64,000 nucleotides of DNA from Mycobacterium sp. 852014-52450_SCH5900713 (GTDB lineage Bacteria > Actinomycetota > Actinomycetes > Mycobacteriales > Mycobacteriaceae), in contig NZ_LZIL01000011.1 of NCBI RefSeq assembly GCF_001667075.1, positions 62,001-126,000 on the forward strand. The letters are read 5' to 3'. The stretch's first letter is position 1, and the number at the start of each line of letters is the position of its first letter. Under the pieces are notes generated by a model, which saw nothing but the letters and a program-made list of their open reading frames with translations, searched no databases and had not been told where the DNA came from. Shown here one piece after another: positions 27,444-36,360 of this stretch. The translations under genes were made by a program, and so were the position numbers.

Positions 27444-30400
27444 GCGCGACCCTGCTGGTCGCCAACCGCGGCGAGATCGCGCTTCGAATCATCCGCACGG
27501 CAGTCGAATTGGGCATGCGAGCGGTCGCGGTCTACGCCGAAGACGATGCCGAAAGCCCGCACGTGCATGCCGCCGACGAAGCGATCGGCCTCCCCGGCAC
27601 CGGTCCGCGGGCCTACTTGGACCAGCCCGCCATGCTGGCCGCGGCCAAGAGTTCCGGCGCGGAGCTGATCCACCCCGGTTACGGGTTCCTCAGTGAGAAC
27701 CCCGAATTCGCCCGCACCTGCGCCGGCGCCGGCTACGCGTTCGTGGGACCTGACGCCGACGCCCTCGAACTGGTGGGCAACAAGTCCGCCGCCCGCGGCG
27801 CCGCCATCGCCGCCGGGGTGCCGGTATTGTCCGCGACCGACGGGCCGAGCAGCGTTGCCGAGATCGAAGCGTTCTTCGAGGCCCAGGGCGGCGCCATCAT
27901 GATCAAGGCGCTCGCCGGCGGGGGTGGGCGGGGAATGCGCACCGTGCGCAGCGCCGACCAGATCGGCAGCGCCTACCAACAGTGCGCCGCGGAGGCGCAA
28001 CTGGGCTTCGGCGACCCGGCGCTATTCGCCGAGGCGCTGCTCGACGGCGCGCGGCACATCGAGGTCCAGGTCGTCGCCGCGCCGGCCGGGCACCAAACCC
28101 GCGCGCTCGCGCTCGGCGACCGCGACTGCAGCATCCAGCGGCGTTACCAGAAGCTCGTCGAAATGGCTCCCGCCCAAGGGCTTTCCGATGCATTGCGGCG
28201 CGGCTTGCATCAGGCCGCGGTCGTGCTGTGCGCGCGGGTCGGGCTGCGGGGGCTGGCCACCGTCGAATTCCTGGTCGCCGGTGAGGAATTCGTCTTCCTC
28301 GAAGTGAACCCGAGAATCCAGGTGGAGCACACGGTCACCGAGGAGACGACCGGATTCGACCTGGTGGCCATCCAGTTGGCCATCGCCGGGGGTGCCTCCT
28401 ACTTTCAGCTCGGGCTGCCGGCCGGGATCGCCTCCGACGGCAACGAAATCATCGGGGAGCCCGCGGCGCATCGCGGCATCGCCATCCAGGCCCGGGTCAA
28501 CATGGAGACTTTCGCCCCCGACCTCTCCGTTGTGCCCGCGGCCGGCACGCTCACCGCGTTCTCGCCGCCGAGCGGGCCGGGGATCCGCGTCGACACCTAC
28601 GGCAGGACCGGCCTGGTCGTCACCCCACAATACGATTCACTGCTGGCGAAGGTGGTCGCCCATGTGCACGGGTCGTCGCCGCAGACGGCGTTGCGGAAGG
28701 CCCGGACCGCGCTCGCCGAGTTCGGCATCGAGGGGGTCCGCACCAACATCGAGTTCCTCCACGCGCTGTTGGATGACCCCGCCGTTCAATCCGGTTGCGT
28801 GAGCACCGGTTTCGTCGACGAGAGGTTGCCCGAGCTGGCGGCGGCGGCCGCGTCGCACCAGCACGACGTCCGTGCGGTTTCGGTCGAGCTCTATCCCGGC
28901 GAGGACGTGCTGCGTGCCCAGCTGGCCGGCACGGTGGTCGAGGTGGTGCCCGAAGGCGCCGAACACCCGGCGGGTAGCCAGCTCGTCGTCCTCGAAGCGA
29001 TGAAGATGCAGCATGTGCTCGTCGCTCCGGACGCGCTGCGGACGGTCCGCAATCTGGTGACGCCCGGGCAGGTCGTCGGAACCGGTGACCCGTTGCTGGT
29101 GTTCGCCCGCACCGCTGCCGACGCAAGGGACGACTCATCCACGGCCGCAACGGATCTCGATCGGCCGCGCGCCGACCTCGACGAGGTGCGCAGGCGGCAT
29201 CTGTTCACCCTCGACGAGGGCCGCGAGGCCGCGGTCGCCAAGCGGCACAAGCAAGGCCGTCGCACCGCGCGGGAGAACATCGCCGATCTGGTCGACCCCG
29301 GCAGCTTCGTCGAATACGGCGCGCTGGCCATCGCGGCGCAGCGCAGCCGGCGTTCGGAAGACGACCTCATCGTCAACACCCCGGCCGACGGCCTGGTCGC
29401 CGGCCTAGCCACCATCGGCGCGGACCGTTTCGGGCGAGCGGCGGCCGAGGCCGTCGTGGTCTCCTACGACTACACCGTGCTGGCGGGCACGCAAGGCATG
29501 CGCAACCACGCCAAGACCGACCGCGTGTTCGACCTGGCCGCCCGCAAACGGCTGCCGGTGGTGCTGTTCGCCGAGGGCGGCGGCGGGCGGCCGGGGGACA
29601 CCGACGTCGGCGGCGCCGCCGGTCTGGACGTGCCGACCTTCCGGATGCTGGCCGCGCTGAGCGGCCGGGTGCCGCTGGTATCGATCGTCTCGGGCCGGTG
29701 CTTCGCGGGAAACGCCGCGCTGGCCGGGGTGTGCGACGTGATCATCGCGACCCCGGACGCCAACATCGGGATGGGCGGACCGGCCATGATCGAGGGCGGC
29801 GGGCTGGGGGTTTACCCGCCGGAGGCGATCGGGCCGATCGGCGTGCAGCGGCGCAACGGCGTGGTCAGCCTGGTCGCCCGCGACGAGGCGCACGCGGTCT
29901 CGATGGCCAAGCAGTACCTGTCGTATTTCCAGGGCAACGTGGATGATTGGGCGGCGCCCGATCCGCGGCTGGCCCGGCATGTGGTGCCGCAGAATCGGTT
30001 ACGCGCCTATGACGTGCACCGGGCCATCGAGGCGATCGTCGACACCGGCTCCGTGCTGGAACTGCGCCCTGACTACGGCGTCGGCATCGTCACCGCCCTG
30101 GTCCGGGTCGAAGGCGCGGCCTACGGGCTGATCGCCAACAGCACGCATCACCTCGGCGGCGCCATCGACGCGGAGGCGGCCGACAAAGCCGGCGATTTCC
30201 TCGCCCTGTGTGAATCGTTTGGGCTGCCGGTGGTTTCGCTCTGTGACACCCCGGGCTTCATGGTCGGCCCCGAGGCGGAGAAGGACGCGGCGGTCCGGCG
30301 GTTCGGACGGATGTTCGTTCTGGGTGCGCGCTTGACGGTGCCCGTCGGAATGATCATTTTGCGCAAGGGATACGGGCTCGGGGCGATGGCGATGGCCGGC

Positions 30401-30679
30401 GGTTCCTTCCGCGCCCCGCAGTTCACCATCGCCTGGCCGACCGGGGAGATCGGCGGGATGGGGCTCGAGGGCGCCGTGCGCCTCGGGTTCAGCAAGGAGC
30501 TGGCGGCCGAGGGTGACCCCATCAGGCGCCAGGCGTTGTTCGACAAGCTGGTGGCGGCGGCCTACGAGCACGGCAAGGCGCTACGCGCGGCCACCACCTT
30601 CGAACTTGACGACGTCATCGACCCCGCGGAGACCCGGGCCTGGATCGCCAGGCTCCGGGAGCCGCGTTTCTCGGGCTGA
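27440..30679 (+). CDS. Single-chain biotin-dependent long-chain acyl-CoA carboxylase
   Basis: A 1079-residue fusion of all carboxylase parts. Residues 1-450 are a biotin carboxylase (LVANRGEIALRII, ATP-grasp loop GGGGRGMR, VFLEVNPRIQVEHTVTEE). Residues 480-560 are a biotin carrier with the AMKM motif, biotinyl Lys522. Residues about 575-1079 are a carboxyltransferase with N and C halves (GGGGRPGDTDVGG, CFAGNAALAGVCD, CDTPGFMVGPEAEKDA). This architecture matches the single-chain LCC characterised from M. avium subsp. paratuberculosis, a homohexamer accepting short to long acyl-CoAs. The physiological substrate is unresolved. Coupled to the ligase gene. Confidence 0.95.
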   Translation: MSATLLVANRGEIALRIIRTAVELGMRAVAVYAEDDAESPHVHAADEAIGLPGTGPRAYLDQPAMLAAAKSSGAELIHPGYGFLSENPEFARTCAGAGYAFVGPDADALELVGNKSAARGAAIAAGVPVLSATDGPSSVAEIEAFFEAQGGAIMIKALAGGGGRGMRTVRSADQIGSAYQQCAAEAQLGFGDPALFAEALLDGARHIEVQVVAAPAGHQTRALALGDRDCSIQRRYQKLVEMAPAQGLSDALRRGLHQAAVVLCARVGLRGLATVEFLVAGEEFVFLEVNPRIQVEHTVTEETTGFDLVAIQLAIAGGASYFQLGLPAGIASDGNEIIGEPAAHRGIAIQARVNMETFAPDLSVVPAAGTLTAFSPPSGPGIRVDTYGRTGLVVTPQYDSLLAKVVAHVHGSSPQTALRKARTALAEFGIEGVRTNIEFLHALLDDPAVQSGCVSTGFVDERLPELAAAAASHQHDVRAVSVELYPGEDVLRAQLAGTVVEVVPEGAEHPAGSQLVVLEAMKMQHVLVAPDALRTVRNLVTPGQVVGTGDPLLVFARTAADARDDSSTAATDLDRPRADLDEVRRRHLFTLDEGREAAVAKRHKQGRRTARENIADLVDPGSFVEYGALAIAAQRSRRSEDDLIVNTPADGLVAGLATIGADRFGRAAAEAVVVSYDYTVLAGTQGMRNHAKTDRVFDLAARKRLPVVLFAEGGGGRPGDTDVGGAAGLDVPTFRMLAALSGRVPLVSIVSGRCFAGNAALAGVCDVIIATPDANIGMGGPAMIEGGGLGVYPPEAIGPIGVQRRNGVVSLVARDEAHAVSMAKQYLSYFQGNVDDWAAPDPRLARHVVPQNRLRAYDVHRAIEAIVDTGSVLELRPDYGVGIVTALVRVEGAAYGLIANSTHHLGGAIDAEAADKAGDFLALCESFGLPVVSLCDTPGFMVGPEAEKDAAVRRFGRMFVLGARLTVPVGMIILRKGYGLGAMAMAGGSFRAPQFTIAWPTGEIGGMGLEGAVRLGFSKELAAEGDPIRRQALFDKLVAAAYEHGKALRAATTFELDDVIDPAETRAWIARLREPRFSG

Positions 30680-31027
30680 TCAGGCGTGGCCGGAACCGCA
30701 GCCGACGCCGGGCAGGCAGCCCTGGCCGCCGGGGATTCCGCCGGGTCCGGCGTTTTGGCCGCCGGAGCCGCAGCCGACGCCCGGGACGCAGCCCTGGCCG
30801 CCGGGACCGCCGCCCGGGCCGCTGTTCTGCCCGCCCGAACCGCAGTTGCCGTTGGCGTCACAGCCCCCGCCGCTGGGATCGTCCTTGAACACCACGTGCG
30901 TGGGCGCCGCGGACTGCGCAGGTGCGGAAGCCAGGGAATCGGTTACGGCGATCGGCGCAACCGCGATTGCTGCTGCCGCAGCCCCGCCCACCACCAGTCT
31001 TTTCGTGAGGGTTAATTTCGTGGACAT
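30680..31027 (-). CDS. Secreted Gly/Cys-rich repeat protein
   Basis: The ATG at 31027 (MSTKLTLTKRL) gives 115 residues with a Sec-type signal: two Lys/Arg pairs, a VVGGAAAAAIAVAPIAV core and a likely cut after LASA. The mature part holds two near-identical 24-residue units of the form GSGGQN-x-GPGG-x-PGGQGC-x-PGVGC. It has three C-x5-C pairs in all (CDANGNC, CVPGVGC, CLPGVGC). I recognise no family. The pattern suggests a disulfide-linked, flexible extracellular or wall protein. It directly abuts the carboxylase stop and is divergent from the SDR gene. A metal- or heme-binding role is possible but not shown. Confidence 0.8.
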   Translation of the reverse strand: MSTKLTLTKRLVVGGAAAAAIAVAPIAVTDSLASAPAQSAAPTHVVFKDDPSGGGCDANGNCGSGGQNSGPGGGPGGQGCVPGVGCGSGGQNAGPGGIPGGQGCLPGVGCGSGHA

Positions 31028-31075
31028 GCGGTTCGCATACCACGCTGACACACGTGTAAACACATCCATATAGCG

Positions 31076-31089
31076 AACGGTAAACCGTT
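31076..31089. promoter_or_regulatory. Inverted repeat between the Gly/Cys protein and SDR genes
   Basis: AACGGT (31076-31081) and ACCGTT (31084-31089) are exact reverse complements separated by AA. An ACACGTGT palindrome lies nearby at 31050-31057. Both sit between divergent starts and could be operators for the SDR-dehydrogenase operon. No adjacent regulator gene is known, so the binder is unknown. Confidence 0.45.
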
Positions 31090-31116
31090 GGCTTTCGCGA
31101 CGGAAGGCGCAGCTCG

Positions 31117-31887
31117 ATGACCTCACTGGATCTGACCGGCCGAACCGCGATCGTCACCGGCGCATCCCGCGGGATCGGGCTCGCGATCGCCCAACAGCTG
31201 GCGGCCGCCGGGGCCAACGTGGTGCTCACCGCCCGCAAGCAGGAGGCCGCCGACGAGGCCGCGGCGCAGGTGGACGGCAACGCGCTGGGCGTCGGCGCGC
31301 ACGCCGTCGACGAGGACGCCGCCCGGCGCTGCGTGGACCTCACATGCGAGCGTTTCGGCAGCGTGGACATCCTGATCAACAACGCCGGGACCAACCCGGC
31401 GTACGGCCCGCTGATCGACCAGGACCACGCCCGTTTCACCAAGATCTTCGACGTCAACCTCTGGGCCCCGCTGCTGTGGACCTCGCTCGTCGTCAAGTCG
31501 TGGATGGGCGAGCACGGCGGCGCGATCGTCAACACCGCCTCCATCGGCGGCCTGCACCAATCGCCGGCCATGGGCATGTACAACGCCACCAAGGCGGCGC
31601 TGATCCACGTCACCAAGCAGCTGGCGCTGGAACTGTCGCCCCGGGTCCGCGTCAACGCGATCGCCCCGGGGGTCGTCAGGACCCGGTTGGCCGAGGCGCT
31701 GTGGAAGGACCACGAGGACCCGCTCGCGTCGTCGATCGCGCTGGGACGCATCGGTGAGCCCATCGACGTGGCCGCCGCCGTGGCCTTCCTGGTCTCCGAC
31801 GCGGCGAGCTGGATCACCGGCGAGACGATGGTGATCGACGGCGGCCTGCTGCTCGGTGCGGCACAGGGCTTTCGACCGCAGGGCTAG
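31117..31887 (+). CDS. Short-chain dehydrogenase/reductase, Rv2766c-like
   Basis: A 256-residue classical SDR. The cofactor motif is VTGASRGIG, followed by NNAG, the Ser of TASIGG and the YNATK catalytic pair. It ends in GETMVIDGGLLLG, the usual C-terminus. It likely oxidises or reduces a hydroxyacyl-CoA or keto group. It is followed after 2 bases by an acyl-CoA dehydrogenase and then a second one, so the three form an operon. I recall Rv2766c (fabG5) at this place in H37Rv, there without the two dehydrogenases. Confidence 0.92.
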   Translation: MTSLDLTGRTAIVTGASRGIGLAIAQQLAAAGANVVLTARKQEAADEAAAQVDGNALGVGAHAVDEDAARRCVDLTCERFGSVDILINNAGTNPAYGPLIDQDHARFTKIFDVNLWAPLLWTSLVVKSWMGEHGGAIVNTASIGGLHQSPAMGMYNATKAALIHVTKQLALELSPRVRVNAIAPGVVRTRLAEALWKDHEDPLASSIALGRIGEPIDVAAAVAFLVSDAASWITGETMVIDGGLLLGAAQGFRPQG

Positions 31888-31889
31888 CC

Positions 31890-33083
31890 ATGAGCTCCGA
31901 TGAATTGGCGGCGGACCTGAAGGCGCGGGTGCAGGCGCTGCTGGACGAGCATGACCCGGCCACCACCGATCCGCGCGAATTCCTTGGCGCGCAGTACGAC
32001 GCGGGCCTGGCCTGGGTGCACCTGCCGCACGGCTTCGGCGGGTTGGACCTGCCGCGAAAGGCCCAGGAACTCGTCGACGCCCGGCTGGCGGCCGCCGGCG
32101 CGCCGGTGGGAGGCACCGCGAAGAACTTCATCGGGATGGGCATGGCGGCGCCCACCATCGCGGCGTTCGGGACCGACGAGCAGAAACGAAAGTTCCTGCG
32201 CCCCTTGTTCACCGGTGAGCAAGTGTATTGCCAGTTGTTCAGCGAACCCGGCGCGGGCTCTGACCTGGCCGGGTTGGCCACCCGAGCGGTCCGCGACGGT
32301 GACGACTGGATTGTCAACGGGCAGAAGGTGTGGACGTCGATGGCGCAGCACGCGCAGATGGCCATCCTGGTTGCCCGCACCGACCCGACGGTGCCCAAAC
32401 ACTTTGGCCTGACGTACTTCCTGTGCGACTTGACGCAGCCCGGCGTCGAGGTGCGCCCGCTGCGTCAGATCACCGGCGAGGCCGAGTTCAACGAGGTGTT
32501 CCTCACCGATGTGCGGGTGCCCGACGCGAACCGGCTCGGCCCGGTCGGCGGCGGCTGGCGGGTCGCGACCACCACGCTCAACAACGAGCGCGTCGCGATC
32601 GGTACGCGCGCCGGAACACCGCGCGAGGGCGGGATCATCGGGAAGGTCACCAAGGCGTGGCGGGATGAACCCGGGCTGCGCAATCCCGCGATGCACGACG
32701 AGCTGATGAAGCTGTGGGTCGACGCGGAAGTCCTTCGCCTGGCCGGCGAGCGGCTGCGGCAGCAGGCCCAGGTGGGTCAGCCCGGACCGGAGGGCGCCGG
32801 CATGAAGGTCGCCTTCGCCAAGCTGGCGCAAGCCATTTCGGGCTTCGACATCGAGCTGCACGCCGAGGCGGGGCTGCGGTACGACGACTGGACCATGCGC
32901 AGGACCGAAGTCGTCGATCTGGTCGGGCGCGAGCCCGGATACCGTTATCTGCGGGCTCGCGGCAACTCGATCGAGGGCGGCACCTCGGAGATTCTGCGCA
33001 ACACCATCTCCGAGCGAATTCTCGGCCTGCCGGGCGAGCACCGCGTCGACAAAGACGTCGCCTGGAAGGACCTGGACCGGTGA
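31890..33083 (+). CDS. Acyl-CoA dehydrogenase, first of a pair
   Basis: A 397-residue acyl-CoA dehydrogenase. Seen: YCQLFSEPGAGSDLAGLATRA, DDWIVNGQKVWTSMA, EVFLTDVRVPDANRLG and the C-terminal RARGNSIEGGTSEILRNTISERILGLP. These are the FAD and substrate contacts of the family, which introduces a 2,3-double bond into acyl-CoA. It overlaps the next dehydrogenase gene by 4 bases (GTGA). Adjacent, unequal dehydrogenase genes in mycobacteria typically encode the two halves of an alpha2beta2 enzyme, as for FadE26-27 or FadE28-29. Pairing here is inferred. Confidence 0.92.
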   Translation: MSSDELAADLKARVQALLDEHDPATTDPREFLGAQYDAGLAWVHLPHGFGGLDLPRKAQELVDARLAAAGAPVGGTAKNFIGMGMAAPTIAAFGTDEQKRKFLRPLFTGEQVYCQLFSEPGAGSDLAGLATRAVRDGDDWIVNGQKVWTSMAQHAQMAILVARTDPTVPKHFGLTYFLCDLTQPGVEVRPLRQITGEAEFNEVFLTDVRVPDANRLGPVGGGWRVATTTLNNERVAIGTRAGTPREGGIIGKVTKAWRDEPGLRNPAMHDELMKLWVDAEVLRLAGERLRQQAQVGQPGPEGAGMKVAFAKLAQAISGFDIELHAEAGLRYDDWTMRRTEVVDLVGREPGYRYLRARGNSIEGGTSEILRNTISERILGLPGEHRVDKDVAWKDLDR

Positions 33084-34171
33084 GTGACCTGCTGTACTCG
33101 GACACCGAGGAGGCCTTGCGCGACAGCGTTCGGCATCTGTTCGCCGACCGCTGCCCGCCCGAATCGGTCGCCCGCGCCTATGACCCCGAACCGCAAGACT
33201 TCTCAAGCGTCTGGCGGACACTGGCCGTCGAGCTCGGGGTGGCCGGCCTGCTGGTTCCGGAGTCGCTTGGCGGGGCGGGGGCGGGTGCCCGCGAGGCCGC
33301 GGTCGTCATGGAGGAGATCGGCCGGTCCGTCGCGCCGGTGCCGTTCTTGTCCAGCGCGGTGCTGGCCACCGTTGCGCTGTTGCAGGCCGGCGATACCGAG
33401 ACCGTGTCCGCGCTGGCCGAGGGCGAGCTGACCGCGGCGTTGGTGGTGCCGCTCTCGACCGCGCCCGGGGATCCGCCCGGGGCGGTGGCCGGCGGCGCAG
33501 ACGGGCTGAGCGGATCGGTCACCAGCGTCGCCGGCGCCGCGCAGGCCGACGTGCTGGTGGTGTCGGTTGCCGGTCCGGACGGACACGAGCTGCATACCGT
33601 CTCGCGCACCGCGGCCGGTGTGGAGGTGTCGCCATTGCTGGCGCTGGACATGACGAGGCCCCTTGCGAATGTGCGCTTTTCGGCGGTCGCCTCGTCTCGC
33701 GTCGGGCCGGCCGGCGGGTCGGTCAACGAGGCGCTGCGTACGGGGGCGGCCCTGCTCGCGTCCGAACAGCTCGGCGTCGCCCAATGGTGTTTCCAGACCA
33801 CGCTGGAATATGCCAAGCAGCGCAAGCAGTTCGGCCGCGCGATCGGCTCGTACCAGGCGATCAAACACCGGTTGGCCGATCTGTATTTCGAAATCGGCGC
33901 CGCGACGGCGGCGGCCCGCTACGCCGCCGACACGTGTGCCCGCGGGGACGAAGACGCGGCCGTCGCGGCCGCCGTCGCGCAGGCGTATTGCAGCGGCGCC
34001 GCCGTGCATGCGGCCGAGGAGTGCGTGCAGCTGCACGGCGGCATCGGCATGACGTGGGAGTATCCGGCGCACCTTTATCTCAAGCGCGCCAAGAGCGACC
34101 AGTTGATCTTCGGCACCGCCTACCGTCACCGCGCCCGGCTGGCCGAATTGGTGGGCCTGCCCCCGACCTAG
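33080..34171 (+). CDS. Acyl-CoA dehydrogenase, second of a pair
   Basis: The GTG start at 33080 overlaps the previous stop. The 363-residue protein is shorter and more divergent: the middle beta domain is reduced (Ala/Gly-rich, residues about 125-200). The C-terminal domain is intact with AQWCFQTTLEYAKQRKQFGRAIGSYQAIKHRLAD and ECVQLHGGIGMTWEYPAHLYLKRAKSD. It lacks the GGTSEI segment of its partner. That division of conserved parts is typical of heteromeric dehydrogenases where each subunit supplies half of the active site. The substrate is probably bulky (sterol, terpenoid or branched acyl-CoA), by analogy only. Confidence 0.9.
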   Translation: MSDLLYSDTEEALRDSVRHLFADRCPPESVARAYDPEPQDFSSVWRTLAVELGVAGLLVPESLGGAGAGAREAAVVMEEIGRSVAPVPFLSSAVLATVALLQAGDTETVSALAEGELTAALVVPLSTAPGDPPGAVAGGADGLSGSVTSVAGAAQADVLVVSVAGPDGHELHTVSRTAAGVEVSPLLALDMTRPLANVRFSAVASSRVGPAGGSVNEALRTGAALLASEQLGVAQWCFQTTLEYAKQRKQFGRAIGSYQAIKHRLADLYFEIGAATAAARYAADTCARGDEDAAVAAAVAQAYCSGAAVHAAEECVQLHGGIGMTWEYPAHLYLKRAKSDQLIFGTAYRHRARLAELVGLPPT

Positions 34172-34365
34172 TTGGGCTCGGATTGATTTTTTCCCCGCGG
34201 CCCGCTGCGGAGGGCAAACTCCGTTATTTTGCCGCGGTATTCGCGGCGTCATCGGAATCTCCTTCCTGATCGACGCGGGCCACGGGCCGCCGTTTCATGC
34301 GAAGGTGTCGGTCCGCGGTGGGCGACGAGGTGGCCGACCGCACGCCGGAGGTGAAGAACGTCGGA

Positions 34366-35580
34366 ATGCGGGTGTTGCTGTCCACTCACGATTCGCGCGG
34401 GGCGGTCGAACCGCTTGCGGCGCTCGGGGTTCAGTTGCGGGCGCTCGGCGCGCAGGTTCGGGTGTGCGCGCCGCCGGACCGGGAATTCGCGGAATTGTTG
34501 GCCGGCAGCGGCCTGTCGCTGGTGCCATTCGGCGATTTGTGGCGTGCGATGGCGGCCGGCCTCACGCCGTCCGAAGACGACCTCCGCCGGCACCTGGACG
34601 GGCTGGTGGCCGCGCAATTCGACAAGGTGGCCGCCGCGGCCGACGGATGTGACCTGCTGGTGGCCACCGGCTTCCCGCCGGTCGCGGCGGGCGCGCGGTC
34701 GGTGGCCGAGCGCCTGGGCATTCCCTACGTCTACGTGAGCTACCAACCGACCATCCTGCCGTCGCCGCACCACCTGCCCCCTACGTATGCCGGCCAGTTT
34801 CCGCCCGGCTTGATCGACAACCGGGTGCTGTGGCGGAGGGACGCCCAGCAGATGAACACGCTGCTCGGCCCGACGCTCAACGACCACCGCGCGTCGCTGG
34901 GTCTGCCGCCGGTGGATGACATCCGCGACTACGCCCTCACCGAGCGTCCATGGCTGGCGGCTGATCCCACGCTGGGCCCGTGGCCGGAGCGAAGCGGGCT
35001 CGATGTGGTCCAGACCGGGGCGTGGCTGCTGCCCGACGAACGTCCCCTCCCTGCCGACGTGGCGGAGTTCCTCGACGCCGGCTCGGCGCCGGTGTACGTG
35101 GGCTTCGGCAGCATGCCGATGCGCGCCGCGACCGACCTCTCCCGGGCGGTGGTCGAGGCCGTCCGCACCCATGACCGCCGGGCGATTCTCTACCGGGGCT
35201 GGTCCGGCCTGGCCCCGGTGGACGACGGCGACGACTGCCTCGCCGTCGGTGAGCTCAACCACCGGGCGCTCTTCGCCCGCGTCGCCGCAGTCGTGCACCA
35301 CGGCGGCGCGGGCACCACGACCACTGCCGCGCGGGCCGGTGTGCCGCAGGTGGTACTGCCGCAGGGGGCCGATCAGCCGTATTGGGCGGGCCGGGTGGCG
35401 GACCTGGGCATCGGTGTCGCGCACGACGGCCCGGCGCCCACCGCCGAGTCGCTGTCGGCCGCGCTCGAGACGGCCCTGTCGCCGGATATCCGTGCGCGGG
35501 CGGGTGCCGTGGCCGCAACGATCCGCACCGACGGCGCGGCGGTGGCCGCAACGCTGCTGCTGGACGGGTTAGCGCGGTAA
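34366..35580 (+). CDS. UDP/TDP-glycosyltransferase (GT1/GT28-type)
   Basis: Starting from the ATG at 34366 (MRVLLSTHDSRGAVEPLAALG), it has 404 residues. It is a two-Rossmann GT-B enzyme: VYVGFGSMPM begins the C-terminal domain and FARVAAVVHHGGAGTTTTAARAGVPQVVLPQGADQPYWAGRV is the nucleotide-sugar signature. This is the vancomycin/rhamnosyl-transferase type family that in mycobacteria decorates lipids. Sugar and acceptor are unknown. The 194 bases upstream show only scattered AT-rich stretches. It overlaps the convergent dienelactone hydrolase by 12 bases at the 3' ends. Confidence 0.9.
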   Translation: MRVLLSTHDSRGAVEPLAALGVQLRALGAQVRVCAPPDREFAELLAGSGLSLVPFGDLWRAMAAGLTPSEDDLRRHLDGLVAAQFDKVAAAADGCDLLVATGFPPVAAGARSVAERLGIPYVYVSYQPTILPSPHHLPPTYAGQFPPGLIDNRVLWRRDAQQMNTLLGPTLNDHRASLGLPPVDDIRDYALTERPWLAADPTLGPWPERSGLDVVQTGAWLLPDERPLPADVAEFLDAGSAPVYVGFGSMPMRAATDLSRAVVEAVRTHDRRAILYRGWSGLAPVDDGDDCLAVGELNHRALFARVAAVVHHGGAGTTTTAARAGVPQVVLPQGADQPYWAGRVADLGIGVAHDGPAPTAESLSAALETALSPDIRARAGAVAATIRTDGAAVAATLLLDGLAR

Positions 35581-36318
35581 CGCGGAACCGAAGACCTCGG
35601 TCATGGCCTGCCAGTGCCGCTCCGCCGCGGCGGGGTCATACGGCGCGTTGTCCGGAACCGCGAACCCGTGGGCCGCCGGATACCACTCGATGGTGTGCTG
35701 CACGCCGGCGGCGGTCAGCGCCTTGTCGAGCTGCTCGGCGTGGTCGTGCGTGAAGGACGCGTCATCTTTGGCGCCACCCACATACACCGTTGCGCGCATC
35801 CGGTCGGCCAGCAGGTGCGGGCTGTCCGCCGTGTCGGTCACCAGGCCGCCGCCGTGGAAGGACGCCACAGCGGCGACGCGCTCGGGTACCCGACCGGCGA
35901 CCACCAAGGACGTACGGCCGCCCATGCAATAGCCACACACGCCGAAGCGCTCCCCGGACACCTCCGGCCGGGCCGACAGGTAGTCGAAGAAGGCGACGGC
36001 GTCGCCGGCCATTTTGTCCGGGGTGATGCTGCCGATCATCCCGAACAGCCGCCTGCGTTCCTTCTCGTCGGCGAACACGGTGGCCATGTCGAACGGGGCC
36101 CACTCGCCGCTGCGGTAGTACACGTCGGGAAGAAGCACGGCGTAGCCGTATCCGGCCAATTTGGCCGCCATTTGTTCGAAGGTGTGGCGCAATCCGCCGG
36201 CGTCGGGGTACATGACCACGCCGGGCCACGGAACTTGGGATTCCGGACCATCGGGGGTGAACAAGTGGACGGTGCAGGTCCCGTCAGCGGTGGCGATGGT
36301 GTCGATGATGTTCGGCAT
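35569..36318 (-). CDS. Dienelactone hydrolase family protein, Rv2765-like
   Basis: A 249-residue alpha/beta hydrolase starting at the ATG at 36318. The nucleophile is Cys131 in GYCMGG, as in dienelactone hydrolases, and the His is in YPAAHGFAVPD. Early strands contain WPGVVMYPDAGGLRHTFEQMAAKLAGYGYAVLLPDVYYR. DLH enzymes open lactone rings, but many relatives act on other esters. Divergent from thyA with 42 bases between starts; a much longer frame reaching 37005 would cross thyA and is rejected. Confidence 0.92.
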   Translation of the reverse strand: MPNIIDTIATADGTCTVHLFTPDGPESQVPWPGVVMYPDAGGLRHTFEQMAAKLAGYGYAVLLPDVYYRSGEWAPFDMATVFADEKERRRLFGMIGSITPDKMAGDAVAFFDYLSARPEVSGERFGVCGYCMGGRTSLVVAGRVPERVAAVASFHGGGLVTDTADSPHLLADRMRATVYVGGAKDDASFTHDHAEQLDKALTAAGVQHTIEWYPAAHGFAVPDNAPYDPAAAERHWQAMTEVFGSALPR

Positions 36319-36360
36319 GGGACCCGTTCTACTCCTGGCCCCGGGAGCTAAGCTGGCCGC

